From CAVQBP01 sp964448105 (GTDB lineage Bacteria; Bacteroidota; Ignavibacteria; Ignavibacteriales; Ignavibacteriaceae), in assembly GCA_964448105.1 (NCBI GenBank), contig CAYUVK010000007.1, positions 1 through 64,000 on the forward strand: 64,000 bases of DNA. The letters run 5' to 3'. Numbering within the stretch: position 1 is the first letter of the stretch; each line of letters opens with the position of its first letter. Positions 18,998 through 29,400 of this stretch are shown piece after piece. The position numbers and the translations under genes were made by a program. Under the pieces are notes generated by a model, which saw only the letters and a list, made by a program, of their open reading frames with translations, did no database searches and was not told the origin of the DNA.

Positions 18998-19622
18998 CAG
19001 GAAAGAGTTTTTTTAGTGGTTTACTAAAAGTCCGTTTTTTAAATAAACTGACGTACAAACCTAAAAGAACGAACCTTGCATTCAATTTTTTCTTGAAATT
19101 GATTGACTGTTTATTCACAATTTCGGAGATGCTATACAATTTAGTTTTGCCTAATTTTTCAAGCTCTTTATAACATTTATACCGAATAAAAGGGGCAATA
19201 TTTTTTCCTCTATACTTTATTAAAATATAAGCGTCAAATAAGTAAGCTTCATTTTCTTTCAATGAAAATTTATAACCTTCAAAGTTACATTCATAAATAT
19301 TAAACCATGTATACCCGATGATATCGTTATCTTTTTTAACAACAAAACAACGGCATCCATTTTTCATTAGATTAATAATGATTTCTTTTTCACATGGTCT
19401 TTCGGGGATTGAGCAAATAAGATCTATATTATCTTCATTAAGAAATTCTACAGAATAGTCTATGAATCCTTTATTTTCAAATTTAGCGGGGCTAAGATGC
19501 AGTCCTTCTTCTACAAGATAAAAGAAAGAGATTTTCACTCCGATTTTAACCAGTCCGTCGTGCAAAATCCTAAATATACTATTGTATTTAAATTTTTGCC
19601 TTAACCGCTGGAGGTCCATCAT
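18990..19622 (-). CDS. GNAT-type N-acetyltransferase-like protein
   Basis: A 210-residue protein with a GNAT-like core: CRCFVVKKDNDIIGYTWFNIYE (beta strands 3-4), EAYLFDAYILIKYRGKNIAPFIRYKCYKEL (strand 4 and acetyl-CoA loop, with YRGKNIA in place of R-x-x-G-x-A), and YSISEIVNKQSINFKKKLNARFV. Its N-terminal ~60 residues are cluster-specific. It probably transfers an acyl group to an amino-sugar or amino-acid substrate in the product of this cluster. Tightly packed between the DUF849 gene (15-nt gap) and the FemAB-like gene (8-nt overlap). Confidence 0.7.
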   Translation of the reverse strand: MMDLQRLRQKFKYNSIFRILHDGLVKIGVKISFFYLVEEGLHLSPAKFENKGFIDYSVEFLNEDNIDLICSIPERPCEKEIIINLMKNGCRCFVVKKDNDIIGYTWFNIYECNFEGYKFSLKENEAYLFDAYILIKYRGKNIAPFIRYKCYKELEKLGKTKLYSISEIVNKQSINFKKKLNARFVLLGLYVSLFKKRTFSKPLKKLFPDG

Positions 19623-19637
19623 TCTAAGTTTCAGAGA

Positions 19638-20474
19638 TTATACACACCCTAAAATTTCTCTGGCTTCTTTTAGAGTATACGGTTCTTTCCCAAGAGCTTT
19701 GGCGATACCTGCTAACCTTTTAACTAATTGAGAATTTGTTGAAAGGTGTTTCCTTTCATCATCAAAATAAATATTATCTTCAAGACCTATCCTTACTCCG
19801 CCCCCATCCATTATAGCCATTGTATTCATTTTAAGCTGCCAATCCCCAATTCCACCTGCCGACCATATTGAGTTGTCAGGCAATTCGTTTATCATTAAGC
19901 CAAGACTTAACATAGTAGCCTGTGCACATGCAATATTTCCTAAAATCAAATTAAAATAGTATGGCGGTTTTATCAGGTTCTTGGATATTAGGTATTTTCC
20001 ATAATTGATCATACCGAGATCAAAAGCCTCAAGCTCCGGGCGAATATTATTATCCAGCATTTTTTGAGCGAGTGCTTTAATCATGTCGGGTGCATTCATT
20101 GATGCCTGACGATTAAAATTAAGTGAACTTAAAGTTAGACTTCCAAAATCAGGCTTCAATTCACCCTTGAGATCCAAACATTCGGATCTTTTTTCAAATT
20201 CAGGAAAATTTCTTCCGCTTGTTGAAACGCAAAGTACAAGGTCCTTATTTTCCTTTCTAATACCGCTAATTATCTCTGAATAAATTTCTTTTTTATAGGT
20301 AGGTTCTTCTGTATCATTATCTCTCGCATGCAAATGAACCATGTTTACACCGAATTCGACGGCTTCTAAGACCTGGCTAATAATTTCTTCCGGGTGTACA
20401 GGTACATGTTCGGTCATTTTTTTTGTCGGGATCATTCCGGTTGGTGTGAAATTAAAGATGAATTTATTTTTCAT
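19638..20474 (-). CDS. BKACE (DUF849) beta-keto acid cleavage enzyme
   Basis: A 278-residue TIM-barrel protein of the 3-keto-5-aminohexanoate cleavage enzyme family. FTPTGMIPTKKMTEHVPVHPEEI opens the protein; HLHARD (residues 47-52) holds two zinc-ligand histidines; GGGVRIGLEDNIYF gives the third ligand Glu. PPYYFNLILG and AGGIGDWQLKMN are further family blocks. Family members condense or cleave a beta-keto acid with acetyl-CoA to give acetoacetate and a new acyl-CoA. Sitting 2 nt after a CapK-like ligase gene in a glycan-type cluster is unusual and suggests a role in making or removing a CoA-activated acyl group. Confidence 0.87.
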   Translation of the reverse strand: MKNKFIFNFTPTGMIPTKKMTEHVPVHPEEIISQVLEAVEFGVNMVHLHARDNDTEEPTYKKEIYSEIISGIRKENKDLVLCVSTSGRNFPEFEKRSECLDLKGELKPDFGSLTLSSLNFNRQASMNAPDMIKALAQKMLDNNIRPELEAFDLGMINYGKYLISKNLIKPPYYFNLILGNIACAQATMLSLGLMINELPDNSIWSAGGIGDWQLKMNTMAIMDGGGVRIGLEDNIYFDDERKHLSTNSQLVKRLAGIAKALGKEPYTLKEAREILGCV

Positions 20475-20476
20475 AT

Positions 20477-21766
20477 CTAACTCTCCTTTTGTTCTAAAAT
20501 TAAATTCTTTACTACTTTAAATTTGCCATTTTCTTCAACATCTATTCTATTTTTTAGCTCCACTTCAATTTCCATCAAATTATTAGTGATATTAGATAAG
20601 ATACTTTTTATTGAAGCAGAAATCCGGTTAAAATCTTCTCTATTTGTTACAATGCTTGCCAAAATCTTATCCTCTGAAATTTGAACAAGCTGGTATTGGA
20701 GCAGTCCATGTATTTTTTCGATGCTCGTTGTAAAAAGATACGGAGAAATAATTTCACTGTTGGGTAAAATAATATATTCTGATGAACGGCCCGCATAAGG
20801 TTTCATTAAAGAAAAGGTCCGTCCGCAGCTGCATTTTTCATTAATTAGAGTTCCTTTATCGTACAATTTAAAGCGGATTAATGGCATAGCTTTATTTCTT
20901 AAATCCGTAATAACAATGTTGCCGGTAACACCTGGCGGCACAGGTTTTCCGTCTTTTAAAATTTCTACAATAACTTCGTCTTCATTTATATGATAGCCTT
21001 CATGTTTTTCACATTCCCATGCAACTTCTTTAAATTCTGTTGAACCATATACATCATATACTTCGGCATTAAATACTTTTTTAATATTATCACGGACAGT
21101 GTCCTGTAAATATTCTGAACTGGTAAATATTCTTTTTATCGAAGGTAATTGACAATTATTCTTTGAAATAAATTGTGCCAGTTGAAAAAAATAACTTGGT
21201 GCTCCATATAAGGCAGCAGGAGAAAAAGCACTTAATTCGGGTATGGTTTTTTCATATGGTTCAAAGATTGAGAATACTTTATAATGTGATTTTAAAGTTC
21301 TAAAAATAAAACTTGGTCTATTCTGGGAATTTTGTGAAGTACTTTCAAAGATTCCGATTTTTTCATTAGGTCTTAATCCGCACTCCATTCTTGCCCTTGC
21401 TTTAATAAAATATTTCTTTCGAATCCAGCTTACCGGGTCATAGTATGTCCACATCGGTTCCCCGGTTGATCCGCTTGTATGACTTTTAAATCTATCCTTA
21501 AAAAGAGTTTTTGGATTCAATGATCGTAAATTATTTGAACGTATCATGTCTTTAGTGATAATCGGATATGCAGATAATTCATTAATTGATTGGATATCGG
21601 ATGGATTCATTTTTTCCTTATCAAAACTATTTTTGTAATAAGGGATATTTTGATAAGCATATAATAATAATTTCTTCAGTAAATTAAAACGAAGAGAGTC
21701 TAATTCTTTCCTTGGTAAATAAATATTTTGTTTTAAGGTTAAAAAGTTAAATAAATTATTCGGCAT
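20477..21766 (-). CDS. CapK/PaaK-like adenylate-forming ligase
   Basis: A 429-residue protein with KSHTSGSTGEPMWTYY (canonical TSGSTG phosphate loop), VYDVYGSTEFKEVAWECEKHEG, NKAMPLIRFKLYDKG, and CSCGRTFSLMKPYAGR. It is the least degenerate of the three ligases and more distant from the tandem pair at 13953-16559. It should form an acyl-AMP and possibly an acyl-CoA. The gene lies between the GT4 gene (29-nt gap) and the DUF849 gene (2-nt gap), so it probably shares a transcript with both. Confidence 0.87.
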   Translation of the reverse strand: MPNNLFNFLTLKQNIYLPRKELDSLRFNLLKKLLLYAYQNIPYYKNSFDKEKMNPSDIQSINELSAYPIITKDMIRSNNLRSLNPKTLFKDRFKSHTSGSTGEPMWTYYDPVSWIRKKYFIKARARMECGLRPNEKIGIFESTSQNSQNRPSFIFRTLKSHYKVFSIFEPYEKTIPELSAFSPAALYGAPSYFFQLAQFISKNNCQLPSIKRIFTSSEYLQDTVRDNIKKVFNAEVYDVYGSTEFKEVAWECEKHEGYHINEDEVIVEILKDGKPVPPGVTGNIVITDLRNKAMPLIRFKLYDKGTLINEKCSCGRTFSLMKPYAGRSSEYIILPNSEIISPYLFTTSIEKIHGLLQYQLVQISEDKILASIVTNREDFNRISASIKSILSNITNNLMEIEVELKNRIDVEENGKFKVVKNLILEQKES

Positions 21767-21795
21767 AAGGTTAATAATTTTATTTATTGTATTAT

Positions 21796-22953
21796 TTAGC
21801 GTTTTAAGTAAACATCTTTATAAGCTAGTGCAATTTTTTCCCAATTATATTTCTGTTTTATTTTTTCTGTATTAGCTTTTCCCATTTTGAATCTTAAATC
21901 TTTGTTATTTTTCATTAGAAGGATTGCGGATTTTATTTGTGAAATATTTTCAGGTTCTACAAGTATGCCGTTTTCATCACCCACCAGATCGGGTATACCG
22001 CCCTGGTTTGCTCCAATGATTGGTAATCCGCATGCCATCGCTTCGGCAATTACATTTCCAAATGCTTCAGCTAGTGAAAGAAGAATAAAAGTATCACTTT
22101 GCGCAAAATATGATGGTATATTGTCCCTTGGGTAGAATCCCAAAAAAGTTACAATTTTACTCAAACCCAGCTTATCACTCATGGTCTTTAATTCATTTTC
22201 ATAATTTCCTTCACCTATAATAGTTAGACTGATAGAATTATCCTTCTCAGAAGGTATGTTTTCACGGATTTCAGATAATGCTTTCAGAACATATTGAATC
22301 CCTTTCCTTTTAATAAGCCTGGATACTGTTATCAAGCGAAAGTTATTATTTTCTCCATTACATACAGATGTATATGAAAAAATATTTGTATCTATACCAT
22401 TAGGAATTACATCAATGGATTGATTTGGATTTGTTTGAAGAGCAGTAAGTTTTAAGCTGTTTGTTACTGCAACAACTGCCTTTGCTCTTTTCCAGATATG
22501 TTTTGTTATCGGTAAATAAATTTTATGGAGAAATTTTAATTTCTTATTGTAATTATCATAGCCTGGTACATCAGAGCCGCGAAGAGATACAACGTAAGGT
22601 AGCTTCAAATGCTTTCCAGGCAGAATGCTTAAAAAAGCCGTCGGTAAGCTGAAAAAATAATGAACAATATCATATTTATTAGACCGGAATATTTTAAGGA
22701 GTTTGAAGTATGCGAAGAATAAATAAGTAATTGCACCCCTTAAGCCGCTGTCATGAATACCCTTCCGGAAACTCGGAACCATATAAACTTTTACACCTCG
22801 ATCAAAAATTTCACTATATGAAAATGAAGTATGAGAAGTAATGATATTAACATCATATCCCATAGCTGCAAGTTGTACCGCTATGCTTTGCATTGCACGT
22901 CCAGCACCGCCGCCGAGAGGTGGGTATTCATAATTGAGTAATAATATATTCAT
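21796..22953 (-). CDS. GT4-family glycosyltransferase
   Basis: A 385-residue GT-B glycosyltransferase. The N-terminal NYEYPPLGGGAGRAMQSIA carries the glycine-rich acceptor-side loop; SLRGSDVPGYDNYNKKL is typical of GT4; the C-terminal RLIKRKGIQYVLKAL, FLGFYPRDNIPSYFAQSDTF and LAEAFGNVIAEAMACGLPII (E-x7-E motif) bind the nucleotide sugar. It is the first gene of the 12-23 kb cluster and would act at the cytoplasmic membrane on a glycan or lipid acceptor. Confidence 0.9.
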   Translation of the reverse strand: MNILLLNYEYPPLGGGAGRAMQSIAVQLAAMGYDVNIITSHTSFSYSEIFDRGVKVYMVPSFRKGIHDSGLRGAITYLFFAYFKLLKIFRSNKYDIVHYFFSLPTAFLSILPGKHLKLPYVVSLRGSDVPGYDNYNKKLKFLHKIYLPITKHIWKRAKAVVAVTNSLKLTALQTNPNQSIDVIPNGIDTNIFSYTSVCNGENNNFRLITVSRLIKRKGIQYVLKALSEIRENIPSEKDNSISLTIIGEGNYENELKTMSDKLGLSKIVTFLGFYPRDNIPSYFAQSDTFILLSLAEAFGNVIAEAMACGLPIIGANQGGIPDLVGDENGILVEPENISQIKSAILLMKNNKDLRFKMGKANTEKIKQKYNWEKIALAYKDVYLKR

Positions 22954-23404
22954 TATTTCTATTTAGTGTCTGAATTCTAAAAATCTTGATAATATACAGA
23001 CTTTATTCCTAAAGATATCTTAATAAAAGTTTAGATATATATAGCTAAATGATGAACATTCTAAAAATCTATTTTGGGTAATATTTTCACACTAATCCCC
23101 TTTAATTAACATATTACAATTATATGTTCAACTAATCTCCTATTCCGGGAAAAAATCTTGAATTAAAAGCAAAATTTGAGTGTGTTATAAGATTTTGGAA
23201 CTTGATTGAATAATTGATGTATTTATTATTTCTGGTGTAGAATAAAAGTGCTCACCTTATTAATTAGTTAAAGCTAACTTTTTATGTTAAGAATTGCAAG
23301 AAGATTCCTACAGTATGTGATAAGCTATGGAAATCAGAAGTTAATTTATAAAACAGCCCATTTTTAAAGATATTAAGCTAATTTAAAAAAGTTTTTTTTA
23401 TATA
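22954..23404. other. Intergenic stretch upstream of the glycan cluster
   Basis: About 450 A/T-rich bases between the cluster's first gene and the end of the alpha-2-macroglobulin gene. It should contain the cluster promoter, but no good TTTG / TAnnTTTG pair is visible on the minus strand. A weak 5-bp stem followed by T residues lies near 23266-23285. No gene found. Confidence 0.4.
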
Positions 23405-26400
23405 TTATTTTACTTCAACTCTTATTCCTTCAGAATGACTGGAAAATTCAGGTGCATACATTGATTGAATTGAAGTAATGCCGTTTGAAAAATTTCCTTT
23501 ATAAGTAGCCCGTAATTCATATTCAAATACATAAGTACCCTTGGGTAAATAATTGATAAAGAAGTTTGTAGCCGCATTGCGTGTACTTTCATAATACCAT
23601 AATCCGTCCTGGTATTTGCTTCTTGATAAAACATTTATCGGTTCGAAACCCGCAGCTCTCATATCTTTTAAATGAACAAACTCCATATTGCGATCAACTC
23701 TTATTTCAATCCGGACTTTTATTAAATCTCCGGGAGCTAATTTTGTTTTTTCTGTAACCGGAGTAATTTTGGGTCCGGTTGGTGTATTCTCTTGAAGAAA
23801 TAATTTCTTGTTAATATTTAAAGGAGACTTCGAAGGTGTAATTTTATCAAGCTGCTCAAAATATTGCCAGTATAAAGAACCCCATGCAACAACTTTATTA
23901 TTATTTATAACAGTAACTTCACCCATATTTGGTTTTATTTGTTCACCACTCCAAGAAGTTCTGAAATACCCTGTCCCGGTTTCAGGTTTATCAGGACCTT
24001 CCAGTTTATTTTGATCGATAGTTTGATTACCAACTTTAATAGTTGCAGGTTTATTTTCAGATAGCCAATCTTCTCCTCTTAATAACAGAGCATAGCAGGC
24101 ATCTGCGGTTGCCTTGGTTGTTCTCCAATCCTGGACCTGCTTTTGTTTTAACAGCCAGATTTTCATTAAATCGACAGAATTTTTGTCGTGGGAAATTTCA
24201 TCAAATGCTTCAATTAATAAAGCCTGGGTTTCAATAGGAGCCTGGTACCAGTACCAGCCGTTTTCCTCTTTGAAGTACATTCCCATCTCATCATTGTAAA
24301 CTGCATTTTCTTTCAATGATTTTATTATTGCATCGGCAGTCTTTTTATCGTCCAGTCTGAATAGTGCAAGTGCAATCATCCCCTGCATATATTTGTTATT
24401 TGATAACCAGTAAGTTTGTGCCTGGCTTTTCCAATAATTAAATGCTTTTTTGAAATTATCCGGAACAGGTAAATCGAGATAATATGTTCTTGCATATAAA
24501 TAATGAATTTGTATATAACCAATATTTTTTTGGTTTAAATTTATTCCATGCTTTATAAGATAATCATAATCTTCATTCATTTTGATGTCAAGGTAATTAA
24601 CTGCTTTTTTAAGCATGTTCCAGATTAAATTATTGTTTCGAATATTTTTAATTCCCAATTTATCGAGATGCCCCATTCCTGCTACAATATGCTGTGTAAT
24701 ATATCTATTTTCCGGCATTCCGGGGAACCAGGACCACCCGCCGTTCTCAAGCTGATTATCGCGAAGCTTATTTTCTGCTTCATTTAATTCTCTTGCCATT
24801 TGCGAAATATCAAATAACAATCCTACCAGTTTTTTCCTTTCTGTTTCGTCCTGTGCATTTAAAACCCAAGGAGTTTCTTCGAGCAATATGTTTTTTAAAT
24901 CCTGATTTTTTTCAAGATTTGAAAGAAGTGCTTGTTTATCAATATTTTTCCAGCTATCGAATACAGCTTTTATTTTTGGGTTCGAATTGGCGATATAGGT
25001 TGCTATACTGTTTGCATAGAACCTGCTGAAAATTTGTTCCGAACATTCATACGGATATTCCATTAAATATGGAAGAGTCTGAATTGCATACCATGCAGGA
25101 TTAGAAGTAAACTCCAAAGTTAATTTAAAATTTTGAAGTGTTGTTGATTTATTATTTTTTAATTTATCCAGTACAAAAGTTTTAGTAGTCATTCCTTTTA
25201 CAGGAAGGGGTAGTGATTCTGTTACAAGCATTCTGTTTGGTAAAACAGGTAATGCATTTTCTTCGCCATCTGAAAAGTTATCCGCTTTTGCAAGTACTCT
25301 GTACGTTACCGCTTCAATCATACCAACCGGAATATGGAGTTTCCAATTCAAACCTGCACTTTGATTTTTATTTATGCTGAAATTTACAACTGCATTGTTA
25401 TTTCCCAAAAGGCTGTCTATCGGCTGCATGGTAAATGAATCATAAAGCTTAAGAGCTGCTGTACCGGATAGATCTTTATCAGAGAGATTGGAGACTTTAG
25501 CTGTAAAGTAAATTGTATCTCCTTCCCTAAAAAAACGGGGAGGATTAGGTTGAACCATTAATTCTTTTTGAGTTACTGTTTCTTTAGATATAAAACCATA
25601 TTTCAAATCTTTAGTATGAGCAAATGCCATAAATTTCCAGCGGGTTAGTGCTTCAGGCGGCGTGAAAGAAATAGCGATTTCGCCGTTTTCATCAGTTTTA
25701 AGATGAGGATAAAAGAAAGCAGTTTCATTCAAATTTTTTCTGGCTGATATATTTTCAAGCTCTGCTTCATGTTTTTTTTCTTGTTCTTTGAGAGCAGGTG
25801 CAGAATATTGTAAATTTTGAGTCTCCTTGTCGGTTGCAACCCCTTCTGCTACCGTTGAAATTTGATCGTATGCAATAACTGAGTTTGTTGCAGATTTATA
25901 TACGACTCCCTGCCTTTGAGAATATCCATAACCGAATAAATTAAAACCAAAGTAATTGAGATGATCATACGGCATAGATGGGATGCCTATATATTGATTC
26001 CAATATTCATCATAAAGCATAGAATTAACTAAAGAAAAGGAATTACCGGGATTCCAGTATCTTTGACCGTATGAGTAATTAGGATAAATAATGAAATTCC
26101 AATAATTGGGTGCAAATGCATCTAAAGATGCATCATACATGGAGGCAAGCATTTCTGCAGTTTCTTTCTCTCCCTTCGGGCCGGCTATTTTAATTTTCCA
26201 TTCCTCTTTTTCTCCCGGGGTCATTTTATTTCTGAATGTTTCCAAAGAAATGTTTAATTGTTTGTTAGTCCATGGAACATTTATAACTGTTCTGTTATAA
26301 AAGTTTTCATTATTAATTGTAAAAAGAAAATTAGCAACTAAATTACCTCTGTACTCTTCCTTAATTGGGATTTCAATTTTTTGCTGTTCATTATCAAGCC

Positions 26401-29400
26401 TCAGCCATTTGGAAATGATTGTTTGATCATCATATTCTAATGCATAGAGTACTTTCACGTTTTCTCCTGCAGAACCTATAAGTAGTTCGGCAATTTCCCC
26501 CGGTTCTCCTGATTTTTTTAATTCCGTAAACCAGTTTGCCGTATTTAACGGAACCTTATCTGATGACGGATCAAATAGAGTAAAATATTTTTTTAGCTCA
26601 ATTGGTGTTCCGTTTTTATCTTTGGTATCAATAGTTAAAAGATAACTTCCAGTATTCCATTTTTTTATTTCATAATTAATATTTAATGTTGAACTGTCGG
26701 TTGTTATAAATGAAGTTTCAAAGACTTGTTTTCCTTTCTCCCAGTTATAGATTTTATCTTCATCATTATATATATCATGCGGGAATAATTTATAAAATTC
26801 TTCTTTAGATAAAATAAACTGATCGGGTTTTTCCCATAATCTCTTTCTAAATATTCTTTCGGGTTCAATTAGTCTGAAAATCTTTACATTAAATTTTGCA
26901 GGTTGAAATTGACCGCTGAGATTAGTGCTGGTAACACGGTATTTATTTGAATCAAATTTATTTATCGTTTCAGGAATTTGAATATCTGCGATCAAAGAAA
27001 TGTACCCGGCACTGACATTTGTTTGTGCACTGTGAGTTTCCCCTGTAATATCAACTACATCCACGTAAATCGTATAGTTAAAAATTATATTTTCTTTTTT
27101 TGAGTAAGAAAGATCGGGAACCAATTGAAAATTAAAATTGAATTTCCCTTCATTATTTGTTTTTACCACCCCATTTGTTATTTCCATATCCGGTTTGTTA
27201 TGACCCCAATACCACCAGTAATAGGGGATTACTGCTCTCCTAACCACCCGGTATTTTACAACAGCATTATCAAGATTTACCCCTGAATATGTTTTTGCAA
27301 GTCCCGATATATTAACGGTATCATTTAAAGAATAATTACCCTTTATATCATTAAGTTTTACTTCAAACTGCGGCCTTTTATAATCTTCAACCCGAAATGA
27401 TTGTACACCGCTTTCATTTCTAATAGTCATTATTCCGGTTAAAACACCGGAAGGCGCAATAAATTTCCCGTCAAAAGTACCGTAATCATTTGTTCTTAAT
27501 TTAAGTTCGGAAATCTTTTGGCTGTTTACATCATATAATGTTACGGTTGTTGCAGTATTTGTTTTAAGCTTATTTTCTTTTTTACCGTCTGTTTCAATCA
27601 TTAATCCCTTAAAGAAAATAGTCTGACCGGGGCGGTAGATTGCTCTATCCAAAAAGAAAAATGTTTTTGCTACTATTCTGTTATTTTGATTTTGATAATA
27701 AGAGTAAATGTTTTTGGATCTGAATTTATCATTCCCTTTTTCAAGAAGAACCTGCAGGTTATAATACCTGTCGAATGACCGGTCAAATTCGCACAAACCA
27801 TTATCGTCTGTTAAACTTGATTGAATTAATTCTGTACGGTATTGACTGTTTTTACCATCATACACTTGTCTGAATAAACTAACTTTAGCATCACTAATTG
27901 GATTTCCTGATTTTCTATTTAATACTATGAATTGTATTTTATTATTTATTCTATTGGTATAATTATAACTTAAATCGGTTATCCAAGTATAACCATAGGC
28001 AACTGCATTTTTCTTATATGAGAAATTTTTGTCGGTTCCAAGCAATATTAAATAATAGCCTGCTTTTAATTTCGGGATAGCAACTTCAACCGAATGCTGT
28101 TGGTAATCTCCTTCATCCGGAAGATTTACATTCCATTCTTTTACCGGTATTTGATTTTGAAAATAATTAATAAGTTTATTACTGTATAATTTGCTGGTTT
28201 CATCTTCTTTGGATTCATTCCAGGGGATTACCCGGAAATAAACTCTATTAACATTTGTATGTTGAATTAAAGCTCTAAATGGCTGACCAATTATACTTGC
28301 ATATTCAACTTTAAATTTTAAGTTCTTTTGAAGTATTTGATTTTTCAAAGATCTACATGCTTCAGCACCTGTTGTACCGGGATATTTTTTAATGGCTACA
28401 TCGCAAATATTATAAGCTTTTTTCTTATCCCATTTATATTGAGCAGCTGTTTCAGGATCAAACTGGCTTCCTTTGCCATTATAATATTCCGCTTTATTAT
28501 ATAAGATTAAAGACGAAAAAGGGATCTCAGAATATTTCTGTTCTATTGCATTCAAAGCATTTAAATATAAGCTGTCCTTATATTCATTAACGCTGTTATT
28601 TCGCATGAAATTTAATCGCTTGAGATCTACATCGATTAAAGGATCCTTTATTGGATCATTTAAGTGAAAAGAAATTAAATCCTGAAAGATATTGGCTGAA
28701 TAAAATTTTAAAGAGAGAGAATCCCTCGTTTCAAAATTAATTATTATAAATTGGTTGGCCGGTGAGAAAACATCGGGATCTTTTAGTTCAAATTTATAAA
28801 CAGGCTCAGTAACAGAAGCCTCTTCATTCACATAAAAATCAAGTGCACGGTTTGCAAGAAAATCATATAACGTTGGACGTAAATAAGTTCTGTTTTCATA
28901 CTTTATTAATATATCATTATAGACAGATATTGGTGTGTTCCTTAAACTATCTGCATTTGATAAAGATAGTTGATATAAATTTATTATTTCTTTTAATAGA
29001 TGAGCAAGATCCCATGTTTCAAAATCATCATTGTTAAAATTTACTGTTTCTGTCCTGTGCATAAATCTGTAGCGGTTATGCTGGTAGTACTGCCAATACG
29101 CGTCTGCAAGAATAGATTGTAAAACAGGTCTTGCCGGAAAAGATGAAGAATCAATTACATTTTTAATTTGATTAATAACTATCTTATTGCTGTTTTCTTC
29201 TGTATAGCTGGTATATTTTAATTTATATATAAGGGATTTGATTATTTGCGGAGCATTATTTTCCTCTAAAGATTTTTTATAAACCTGCTCCACTATTTTC
29301 AAAGCCGATCTTGTTAGACCAGCATTTTCAAGCGAATCGATTTTTTTCCAGGCTTGTTTATTATTACCTGAAAAATTTTTATGTGCATTTGGACTATGAT

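Noticed and set aside
23636..23655. T-loop-like GTTCGAAACCC, possible tRNA
   Set aside because: It lies inside the intact alpha-2-macroglobulin frame and no acceptor or anticodon arms surround it.
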